DNA from: Syntrophus buswellii
Lineage (GTDB): Bacteria; Desulfobacterota; Syntrophia; Syntrophales; Syntrophaceae
Assembly (NCBI RefSeq): GCF_046097065.1
Contig: NZ_CP175563.1
Location: 3,188,432 to 3,252,431 of the forward strand
Direction of reading: 5' to 3'
DNA: 64,000 nucleotides
The position numbers and the translations under genes were made by a program. Position 1 is the first letter of the stretch; each line of letters opens with the position of its first letter. Positions 1 through 7,085 of this stretch are shown piece after piece. The notes under the pieces are model-generated. The model was not told where the DNA came from. It saw only the letters and a program-made list of their open reading frames with translations, and ran no database searches.

Positions 1-350
1 GGTTCCTTAAACAAAGACGATGGATCGAGAGGCGGTTCAGGTTGAAGGGGAGGGTATTTCGAGTGCCATGCAGGATTCCAGCGTATAGTCTCACGAATTT
101 CCTTAATGTGCAGACGTATCTGTCCTGCCAAAATGTCTATGTCAACCCGGTCCACCAACAGTGTAGCCTCAGGTGAATCTGGTCGCATACCGTTGATGAG
201 TCGCAGCAGAAAAGGTGGAGGGCCGACCCGTTCGAGTCTGGACAGCCAGTAGTCAGTAACGTCTCGATACTCAATCTTCTTCGATCCATCCAGTATTCTC
301 GCCAGCCATTCGCGCCGGATATTCGCAGTGAGGGTATTGAGCCCCTGCAT
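1..350 (-). CDS. ASCH-domain protein, 3' part cut by window edge
   Basis: Reading the minus strand from the ATG at 350 gives 116 open codons that run off the window start. Residues 14-29 (EWLARILDGSKKIEYR) and the LRLINGM stretch at 49-55 are the conserved core of ASCH-fold proteins, a PUA-like RNA-binding superfamily. The start is supported by GGAGGTG seven bases upstream. The gene begins about 37 bp downstream of an integron-type GTTAGGC core site, which is how integron cassette genes usually begin, and ASCH proteins are frequent cassette cargo. The molecular role (RNA or modified-nucleotide binding) is a family inference. The C-terminus lies outside the window. Confidence 0.8.
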   Translation of the reverse strand, partial: MQGLNTLTANIRREWLARILDGSKKIEYRDVTDYWLSRLERVGPPPFLLRLINGMRPDSPEATLLVDRVDIDILAGQIRLHIKEIRETIRWNPAWHSKYPPLQPEPPLDPSSLFKE

Positions 351-386
351 CTAGCACCTCCGTGGGCATAGTGATTTTGAGATTGC

Positions 387-440
387 GCCTAACGGCCTGC
401 TCACCGGACTCGCGCTTTTTGCGAGCCCCGGTAGTGCTCG
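387..440 (-). repeat. attC-like integron recombination site (one end decayed)
   Basis: On the minus strand the site ends in GTTAGGC (393 to 387), a perfect GTTRRRY core. Upstream of it, ACCGG and CTCGC arms pair with CCGGT and GCGAG around a GCTTTTT loop. Unpaired bases are concentrated on the arm distal to GTTAGGC, as expected for the folded bottom strand of an attC. The distal RYYYAAC half-site is not clear, so the site may be decayed. The ASCH gene follows directly in the same direction. Confidence 0.55.
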
Positions 441-829
441 TGATTGTAAGAAATTTTATTTGCTTCCTATGTGTCTTTTTCTTCCAGGGTTTGTCACTCA
501 GCTCTTACCTTTTAGCTTACGAAAGTAGCTTTGACTACCAAAGGAGATATGCTATTTATCTTTAGGGTTGATGCTTAAGGTTCGTACTTTGAATCTATGA
601 ATGAATCCGAATCTCAAGTTCAGGACCCAAGTCCGCGAATTCCTCAGATATCACCACTAAGCCTATCGCACAGGGAAGACCCATTGTCAATAAATTCATC
701 GGTATATCCAATGCTTCGGAAGTAAAACCCACCCGTGTCTTCCTGGCACACAAAATCGGTAGATGATTCTCATGAGCGGGAGAACCGGCATAACGGATGG
801 TGAAAAGAATTCGAAATTCTGGTATAGTG

Positions 830-883
830 CCGTCACATCGGCAGCAACTGCCGGAAAACGGCAGGGGCATCATACTGTGACGG
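830..883 (+). promoter_or_regulatory. Nested inverted repeats, possible mla operon leader or operator
   Basis: CCGTCACA (830-837) pairs perfectly with TGTGACGG (876-883). Inside lies CTGCCG (848-853), a GAAAA loop and CGGCAG (859-864). A TGGTATAGT extended -10-like string ends at 828. The element sits 120 bp upstream of the permease start. It matches no riboswitch class I recognise. It could be a leader RNA structure or a pair of operator half-sites. Confidence 0.3.
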
Positions 884-1002
884 ATGAAGAAACCGTGAAC
901 CCGTGGAAAGATAGAATCTGACAGCAGATGACGGCTTGTAACCCTGAAGCGCTGCCAGTACCGATATCACCTGATTCATAGAAAAAACCATCGCTGATTC
1001 CG

Positions 1003-2163
1003 ATGCAACAGGAACATTCCGATACAGCCCATTTTGAGGACGCTGCCGTACAGTTTATCCCGGTTGCCCCGGACAGACTTGTCCTGAAATTTTCCGGAAA
1101 CTGGGTGGCGGGCGGCGATCTTCCCGACGCCGACGAGGCCCTGCAGGACCTTGTCCGGACAAAACCGGCGCCCCGGATCGCTTTCGTAACCGAAGGCCTT
1201 GGCGCCTGGGACAGCGGCTTTCTGGTCTTTCTGGCCAGGATCGTCGATCTCTGCAACGGAAGCGGGACTCCGGTCGATCTTTCCGGGCTGCCCGAAGGGG
1301 TTCGAAAGCTTCTGGACCTGGCCTCTCCCGATAAACAGCGTACGGGGGTGACGCGTGAAAAGTCCTCTCCGGGCTTTCTGGTGCGGGTTGCCGATGCAAC
1401 CCTGGATCTCTTCCATGGCTTTCAGGAAATGCTCGCCTTCATCGGCGACGCCACCCTCTCCTTCTTCAAACTGCTGCGGGGGAAGGCCGAATTCCGCCGC
1501 TCCGACCTGAGCCAGGCGCTCCAGGAGACAGGCGCTCAGGCCCTGCCCATTGTTTCCCTCATCAGCCTCCTCGTGGGGATGATTCTCGCCTTCGTGGCCG
1601 CGATTCAGCTCAAGCTGTTCGGCGTTCAGATCTACGTGGCCGACGTGGTGGGCATCGGCGTGGTGCGGGTCATGGGGGCCATCATGACGGGAATCATCAT
1701 GGCGGGTCGGACGGGGGCGGCCTTTGCCGCTCAACTCGGAATGATGCAGGTCAATGAAGAGATTGACGCCCTGGAATCCCTGGGGATCCCGCCGATGGAC
1801 TTTCTCGTCCTGCCCCGGATGCTGGCGCTGATGCTGATGATGCCCATGCTGTGCATTTATTCCGATCTCATGGGCATCCTGGGAGGGATGATTGTCGGCG
1901 TCGGCATGCTCGACCTGGGCGTGGCCGAGTACTATTACCAGACGCTCAAGGCGGTGAAATTGACCTACTTCTGGATCGGCCTTTTCCACAGTTTCGTCTT
2001 CGGGATCCTGGTGGCCCTGGCCGGCTGCCTGCGCGGCCTTCAGTGCGAGCGGAACGCCGCCGCCGTCGGCTTCGCCGCCACATCAGCCGTGGTCACCGGC
2101 ATCGTCAGCATCGTCGTGGCCACCGCCGTCATAACGCTTCTCTGCCAGGTGCTGGGCATATGA
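1003..2163 (+). CDS. mlaE: MlaE-family lipid ABC permease with fused N-terminal STAS domain
   Basis: Inner-membrane permease of a Mla/MCE-type lipid transporter that moves phospholipid or another hydrophobic substrate across the envelope. Residues 1-125 form a soluble STAS-like domain (DRLVLKFSGNW near the start), the part that MlaB supplies as a separate protein in Escherichia coli. From about residue 165 the protein is hydrophobic and carries the family motif EIDALESLGIPPMDFLVLPR. It heads an eight-gene operon and overlaps the ATPase gene by ATGA. No strong ribosome-binding site is visible upstream, so the start is the first in-frame ATG rather than a proven one. The fusion removes the need for a separate mlaB, and none is seen nearby. 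Confidence 0.88.
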   Translation: MQQEHSDTAHFEDAAVQFIPVAPDRLVLKFSGNWVAGGDLPDADEALQDLVRTKPAPRIAFVTEGLGAWDSGFLVFLARIVDLCNGSGTPVDLSGLPEGVRKLLDLASPDKQRTGVTREKSSPGFLVRVADATLDLFHGFQEMLAFIGDATLSFFKLLRGKAEFRRSDLSQALQETGAQALPIVSLISLLVGMILAFVAAIQLKLFGVQIYVADVVGIGVVRVMGAIMTGIIMAGRTGAAFAAQLGMMQVNEEIDALESLGIPPMDFLVLPRMLALMLMMPMLCIYSDLMGILGGMIVGVGMLDLGVAEYYYQTLKAVKLTYFWIGLFHSFVFGILVALAGCLRGLQCERNAAAVGFAATSAVVTGIVSIVVATAVITLLCQVLGI

Positions 2164-2951
2164 GCGCACCGAAGCCCGATTCCGGAAATGAACGGGAAAT
2201 CGTCATCGAAGTCCGTAACCTGGAAATTTCCTACGGCAGTTTCGTCCTGATGCGCGACCTCAATTTTCAGATCCGCCGAGGCGACATCTTCATCATCATG
2301 GGCGGAAGCGGCTGCGGCAAGAGCACCCTCATGAAGCAGATGATCGGCCTCAAGAGGCCGGCCGGCGGCAAGGTCCTTTACGGCGACGTCAGTTTCTGGG
2401 ATGTCGAGCCCAGCCGGCAGGAGCAGCTCAAGAGGCGATTCGGCATCCTCTTTCAGAGCGGCGCTCTCTGGAGCTCCATGACGCTGGCGGAAAACGTCGC
2501 CCTGCCCCTGGAGCAGTATACGGATCTGACTCCCGCCCAGATTCGGGAACTGGTTTCGTTCAAGCTGGCCCTGGTCGGACTCGGCGGCTTCGAGGACTTT
2601 TATCCCTCGGAGCTCAGCGGGGGCATGAAGAAACGGGCCGGCCTCGCCAGGGCCATGGCCCTCGATCCGGACTTCCTCTTTTTCGACGAGCCCTCCGCGG
2701 GGCTCGATCCGATCAGCGCCCGGCTGCTGGACGATCTGATCATTGAGCTGAGCGAAAGCCTGGACACGACCGTGGTCGTGGTCACCCATGATCTGGCGAG
2801 CATTTTTGCCATCGGCACCCATTCCATCTTTCTCGACCCCGAAGAAAAGACCATGACGGCAGCGGGCAATCCTAAACAGATCCTGGCCGAGTCGGGGAAT
2901 GAAAAAGTCGTCCGTTTCCTCACCCGGGGGGAAGGGCGGAAACCGGAATGA
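2160..2951 (+). CDS. mlaF: MlaF-type ABC transporter ATPase
   Basis: ATPase subunit energising the MlaE-type permease. The 263-aa product has Walker A GGSGCGKST (48-56), Q-loop Q99, signature LSGGM (152-156), Walker B FLFFDEP (172-178) and switch histidine H210. The start ATG at 2160 overlaps the permease stop (ATGA), which indicates translational coupling. An open frame extends further upstream in this phase, but it runs inside the permease gene and the longer N-terminus has no ABC similarity. The following MCE gene starts 37 bp downstream of the stop. Confidence 0.92.
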   Translation: MSAPKPDSGNEREIVIEVRNLEISYGSFVLMRDLNFQIRRGDIFIIMGGSGCGKSTLMKQMIGLKRPAGGKVLYGDVSFWDVEPSRQEQLKRRFGILFQSGALWSSMTLAENVALPLEQYTDLTPAQIRELVSFKLALVGLGGFEDFYPSELSGGMKKRAGLARAMALDPDFLFFDEPSAGLDPISARLLDDLIIELSESLDTTVVVVTHDLASIFAIGTHSIFLDPEEKTMTAAGNPKQILAESGNEKVVRFLTRGEGRKPE

Positions 2952-2988
2952 GGGCTGCGCAATTTCCCGGAAAGCAGAGGAAAACCCT

Positions 2989-3975
2989 ATGAGCGGAAAA
3001 GCGAATAAAACGTTGATCGGCGCCTTTGTGGTCGGGGCCCTGGCCATCCTGATCGGAGTGGTGCTGGCCCTGGGTTCCGGCAAGTTCTTTCGGGAGAGCA
3101 AATACTACGTCCTGTTCTTCGAAGGGTCGGTCAAGGGGCTCAACGTGGGATCTCCCGTAACGTTCCGGGGGGTCAAGATCGGCGAAGTCACCCACATCAG
3201 TGTGGTCATCGACCCCGCGAACCATGCCCTGAACATCCCGGTGATCATCCGCCTTGAGCCGGTGCGGATCGAAGGCGCCGAAGGGCTGAGGGTCGATGCG
3301 AAGGCCATTGATAAGGCGATCGGCGCTGGGCTGAGGGGGCAGCTTCAGCTTCAGAACTTTGTGACCGGGCAACTCATGGTGGCCCTGGATTTCTTCCCAT
3401 CGAAACCAGCCCGTTACGTGGGGACCAATAAGGCGTACACCGAAATTCCCACTATCCCTACGGAATTTCAGGAGCTTCAGAGATCCGTTTCCAACCTCCC
3501 CCTGAGAGAAATCATCGCCAATCTGAACGGCGCCGTTCAAGGGCTTGACCGGCTCCTCAATTCCATCAATGCAAAACAAACCAGTCAGACCCTGGAAGCC
3601 ACTCTCAAGGACGTCCAAACCCTCGTCCGGCACCTGGACGGTCAGATCGATCCCCTCTTCGAAAATCTGGCTCGGACCTCCACCGCCACGGAAGAGACAT
3701 TGGTCGAGAGCCGGGCGACCGCCACGGCCCTCCGGGAGGATGTCCGAGAGCTGGTCGCCTCGACAAAGATGACGCTGGAATCGACCCAGGCGCTGATGAA
3801 GCAATCCGAACGGACCCTGCAGACCTATTCGGAGGATTCCCCCCTGGTGGCGGAAATGAACAGGGCCCTGCAGGAACTCGGCGCGGCGTCCCGTTCGCTG
3901 CGACACCTTTCCGATTTCCTGGAACGCCATCCCGATTCCCTGCTCAAGGGCAAGGCCATCCCGAAAGGATATTGA
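2989..3975 (+). CDS. mlaD: MlaD/MCE-domain substrate-binding protein
   Basis: Periplasmic lipid-binding subunit anchored to the inner membrane. The 328-aa product has one N-terminal membrane segment (residues 7-27) and then a single MCE domain (YYVLFFEGSVKGLNVGSPV). A long helical C-terminal tail follows, the kind that forms a tunnel in MCE proteins such as PqiB and LetB. I chose the ATG at 2989 because AGAGGA precedes it and the protein then begins with the membrane anchor. An in-frame upstream start at 2899 lies inside the ATPase gene and would add a charged, unrelated leader. The PqiC-like lipoprotein gene begins 1 bp after the stop. Confidence 0.9.
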   Translation: MSGKANKTLIGAFVVGALAILIGVVLALGSGKFFRESKYYVLFFEGSVKGLNVGSPVTFRGVKIGEVTHISVVIDPANHALNIPVIIRLEPVRIEGAEGLRVDAKAIDKAIGAGLRGQLQLQNFVTGQLMVALDFFPSKPARYVGTNKAYTEIPTIPTEFQELQRSVSNLPLREIIANLNGAVQGLDRLLNSINAKQTSQTLEATLKDVQTLVRHLDGQIDPLFENLARTSTATEETLVESRATATALREDVRELVASTKMTLESTQALMKQSERTLQTYSEDSPLVAEMNRALQELGAASRSLRHLSDFLERHPDSLLKGKAIPKGY

Positions 3976-3976
3976 C

Positions 3977-4585
3977 ATGAACAGAGCCTTTTTCTTCCCC
4001 GGAACTTTTTTTCTCGCCGCGGCCCTTCTTCTTGCCGGCTGTGCAGGTTCACCCCAGGTCCGGTTTTATGCGCTCACCCCCCTCGAACAGCCGGGGCCGG
4101 GTTTCCCTCCTTCCCAGGCGGAGCCTCCTTTCTCGGTCACCATCGCCCCCATTGAAATCCCGGACTACCTGGACCGCCCCCAGATTGTGACACGGGAGGG
4201 CGAAAACGCGTTGACCCTTGCCGAATTCGACCGCTGGGCAGGCTCCCTGAGGGACAACATGAGCACGGTGCTGATGGAAAATCTATCCGTGCTCCTCGGA
4301 TCGAAGCGGGTCTTTGTCCATCGCCGGATCCGCACCGAACAAACCGATTACCTTCTGGCCCTTCGGGTCCTCCGGCTCGACTGTTCGCCCGGCAACCAGG
4401 TTCTCCTCAAGGCCCAGTGGACCATTTTTTCCGGTCAGAACCGGGAAGGCATGACGGAAATGGCCACCCTGACGGAACCCCTTGCGGACAGCCGCTATGA
4501 AACGCTGGCGGCAGCCGTCAGCCGGGTCCTCGCCCGGCTGAGCGTCGAAATTGCCGGGAATTTGAGGCAAGGCTTCCCCCAATGA
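3977..4585 (+). CDS. PqiC-like ABC transport auxiliary lipoprotein
   Basis: Outer-membrane lipoprotein partner of the MCE transporter. The 202-aa product begins with a lipoprotein signal peptide ending LLAGC (C22) and continues with VRFYALTPL, the typical opening of the PqiC/ABC_trans_aux family. In family members this domain caps or anchors the MCE bridge at the outer membrane, and the same role is inferred here. It starts one base after mlaD and overlaps the outer-membrane factor gene by ATGA. Confidence 0.85.
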   Translation: MNRAFFFPGTFFLAAALLLAGCAGSPQVRFYALTPLEQPGPGFPPSQAEPPFSVTIAPIEIPDYLDRPQIVTREGENALTLAEFDRWAGSLRDNMSTVLMENLSVLLGSKRVFVHRRIRTEQTDYLLALRVLRLDCSPGNQVLLKAQWTIFSGQNREGMTEMATLTEPLADSRYETLAAAVSRVLARLSVEIAGNLRQGFPQ

Positions 4586-6018
4586 ACCTTCAAAGGATTC
4601 TGCCTGGCATCGTGATGCTCCTGGTGGCTGGCTGTTCGCTAGCCCCCTCCTATGAGCGGCCAACCCTGCCCACGGCGGCGGCCTATCCCAACACGGCGGC
4701 GGAAAATCAGGCCGCTGACGCTGCCCATCGACTCAACTGGCGTGAATTCTTCACGGACAAACGGCTCCATGGATTGATCGCCCTGGCGCTGGAGAACAAT
4801 CGCGATCTGCGGATCGCCATGTACCGCGTTCAGGAGGCGCGGAGCCTCTACGGCATAGAGCGCGCCGACCAGTTTCCCAATATTGGTGCCGGAGCGGTCA
4901 GTGACCGGTCCCGGGTGCCGGCCGACCTCTCGCCCACCGGACATTCCATGATTTCCGAACGGTATTCGGCCACCCTGAACCTCAGCGCCTGGGAGCTCGA
5001 TTTCTGGGGCCGGGTGCGCAACCTCTCCGCCGCCGCCCTTGAATCCTACCTGGCGACGGAAGAGGCTCGACGCGCCGTTGTCATCAGCCTCGTCGCTGAG
5101 GTTGCCAATTCCTATCTCCTGGCGCGGGAATTGGACGAACTGATCGATATTGCCCAGTCCACCCTGGCCACCCGGGCGGAATCCTACCGGATCATGAAGC
5201 GACGCTACGAGGTGGGGGCCGGTTCGAAACTGGACGCGGTCCAGGCGGAAACCCTCCTCAATTCAGCCCGGGCGAACCTGGCCCTCCTGCAGCGCACGCG
5301 GGACCTGAATCGAAATGCCCTGACCCTTCTGACCGGAGCCGCCCCGCCGGTGGAAACGTCGCCCCTGTCCCGGATCGAAGCCGGATTTGTCCGGAAAATT
5401 TCCGTTGGGGTGCCCTCCGACCTGCTGCTCAACCGTCCCGACGTCCTGGCGGCGGAACACCGCCTCAAGGCGGCCTTCGTCAATATCGGGGCCGCGCGGG
5501 CGGCCTTCTTTCCGCGCATCGTGCTGATCGGAAGCGCCGGGACCGCCAGCGCCGACTTGAGCGATCTCTTTGCCGCGGGCAGCGGCGTCTGGAATTTCAT
5601 GCCCAGCATCACCCTGCCGATTTTCGAGGGCGGACGAAATCTGGCCAACCTGGACCTGTCGGAGGCACGCCGTCATCTGGCGGTCGCCGACTATGAACGG
5701 ACAATCATGGGGGCCTTCCGAGAGGTGGCGGATGCCCTGGCCGAAAGGCGCTGGCTCGCCGAACAGGTGGCCGCTCAGCAGGCCACCCTGGTGGCCCAGA
5801 CGGAACGCGCCCGCCTCGCCGGACTGCGCTACCAGAGCGGCGCTGCGCCTTATTTCGAAGTGCTCGATGCGGAGCGCGACCGGTTTGCCGCCGAGCAGGC
5901 GCTGGTTCAATCAAGGCGGGCGCTGCTGTCCAGCAGTGTCAACCTCTATGCCGCCCTGGGCGGTGGAGGAGAAGATCGGCCCGAGCACAATTCATCGAGT
6001 CAGGAGAGGGGTTCATGA
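4582..6018 (+). CDS. NodT/OprM-family outer-membrane efflux lipoprotein
   Basis: TolC-like outer-membrane channel for tripartite efflux. The 478-aa product has a lipobox LVAGC (C18), then LAPSYERP, the usual start of NodT-family factors. Two homologous long-helix repeats follow, including LSAWELDFWGRVRN in the first and LPIFEGGRNLANLD in the second. Overlap with both neighbours by ATGA places it in the same transcript as the MCE transporter and the HlyD/RbbA-type pump. It could serve the pump, the MCE system, or both. The adjacent adaptor gene makes the pump the more likely partner. Confidence 0.9.
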   Translation: MNLQRILPGIVMLLVAGCSLAPSYERPTLPTAAAYPNTAAENQAADAAHRLNWREFFTDKRLHGLIALALENNRDLRIAMYRVQEARSLYGIERADQFPNIGAGAVSDRSRVPADLSPTGHSMISERYSATLNLSAWELDFWGRVRNLSAAALESYLATEEARRAVVISLVAEVANSYLLARELDELIDIAQSTLATRAESYRIMKRRYEVGAGSKLDAVQAETLLNSARANLALLQRTRDLNRNALTLLTGAAPPVETSPLSRIEAGFVRKISVGVPSDLLLNRPDVLAAEHRLKAAFVNIGAARAAFFPRIVLIGSAGTASADLSDLFAAGSGVWNFMPSITLPIFEGGRNLANLDLSEARRHLAVADYERTIMGAFREVADALAERRWLAEQVAAQQATLVAQTERARLAGLRYQSGAAPYFEVLDAERDRFAAEQALVQSRRALLSSSVNLYAALGGGGEDRPEHNSSSQERGS

Positions 6019-7085
6019 CAGTTCAGCAGAAAAAATGGTTGATCCGCATTGCCGTGGCATTGGCCGTCGTCGTTCTGGCTCTTCTTGCCTGGCAGCGTTA
6101 CGCCGATCGGCCGGATGAGGGTCTGGCCGGCGGAAACGGCCGGATCGAGGCGACGGAAATCGATGTGGCCGCCAAAATCGCCGGCCGGATCAAGGAAATC
6201 CTGGTGCGGGAGGGCGATTTTGTCACGGCGGGGCAGGTGGTCGCCATGATGGACACGGATGTGCTCGAGGCGCAGCTTCGTGAGGCCAAGGCCAGGCTGC
6301 AGCAGGCACAGAGCGATAGTGCGATCGCCCGCAGCCAGCTGGTGCAGAGGGAAAGCGAGAAAGCGGCTGCGCTTGCCGTTGTGGGGCAGCGTGAAGCCGA
6401 GCTCGCGGTAGCCAGAAAGCGCCTGGCCCGCTCCACGACACTGGCCGCAGAGGGGGCGACATCGCAGCAGGAGGAAGATGACGATCGAGCCCGGGTGCAG
6501 AGCGGCTCTGCTGCCGTCGCCGCAGCCCGCGCCCAGGTTGCCGCCTCCGAGGCCGCCATTGTTACGGCGCGGGAGCAGGTTGCCGGAAAGGAATCGGCCA
6601 TCGAAGCGGCGCAGGCAACGGTTGAGCGGATCCAGGCGGATATCAGGGACAGCGCCCTCAAATCCCCCCGGAGCGGCCGGATTCAGTACCGGGTCGCCCA
6701 GCCCGGCGAGGTGGTCGGCGCAGGCGGGCGGGTGTTGAGCCTGGTGGATCTGAGCGATGTCTACATGACCTTTTTCCTGCCCACGGCTGTCGTGGGGAAG
6801 GTGGCCCTGGGAACCGAGGTGCGCCTGGTGCTGGATGCCGCTCCCCAGTATGCCATCCCCGCTAAAGTTTCCTTTATTGCCGACGTCGCCCAGTTCACCC
6901 CCAAGACCGTGGAAACGGCCAGCGAACGGGAAAAGCTGATGTTTCGCGTCCGGGCGCAGATTCCCGTGGAGCTGCTGCAGAAATACATCACCCAGGTCAA
7001 GACGGGGCTGCCCGGCGTGGCCTATGTGCGGCTGGACCCCACTGCGGAGTGGCCGAACCGCCTCCGGGAAAAGCTCGTCCAATGA
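6015..7085 (+). CDS. HlyD-family membrane-fusion protein (YhiI/YbhG type)
   Basis: Periplasmic adaptor linking the ABC pump to the outer-membrane channel. The 356-aa product has one N-terminal membrane segment (about 10-27), a lipoyl half (GRIKEILVREGDFVTAGQ), and an alanine-, glutamate- and glutamine-rich coiled-coil hairpin at about 80-210. The second lipoyl half and beta-barrel follow (LKSPRSGRIQYRVAQPGEVV). It is preceded by GGAGAGG and overlaps both neighbours by ATGA. The gene order adaptor, double-ATPase fusion, permease matches the yhiI-rbbA-yhhJ arrangement of enterobacteria. Confidence 0.9.
   Translation: MTVQQKKWLIRIAVALAVVVLALLAWQRYADRPDEGLAGGNGRIEATEIDVAAKIAGRIKEILVREGDFVTAGQVVAMMDTDVLEAQLREAKARLQQAQSDSAIARSQLVQRESEKAAALAVVGQREAELAVARKRLARSTTLAAEGATSQQEEDDDRARVQSGSAAVAAARAQVAASEAAIVTAREQVAGKESAIEAAQATVERIQADIRDSALKSPRSGRIQYRVAQPGEVVGAGGRVLSLVDLSDVYMTFFLPTAVVGKVALGTEVRLVLDAAPQYAIPAKVSFIADVAQFTPKTVETASEREKLMFRVRAQIPVELLQKYITQVKTGLPGVAYVRLDPTAEWPNRLREKLVQ

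Larger units (their letters stand above)
351..1002. other. Intergenic region between ASCH gene and mla operon
   Basis: No convincing gene is present. The left end holds an attC-like hairpin (387-440, listed separately). The right end holds nested inverted repeats (830-883) that probably lie in the mla operon leader. Short open frames on both strands have no ribosome-binding site and no family resemblance. Positions 450-820 show nothing else that I can support. Confidence 0.6.

Noticed and set aside
362..565. 67-codon plus-strand frame near the left edge
   Set aside because: It overlaps the attC-like hairpin, has no ribosome-binding site and resembles no family.
595..873. 92-codon minus-strand frame upstream of the mla operon
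   Set aside because: No ribosome-binding site or family match; it covers the structured leader region.
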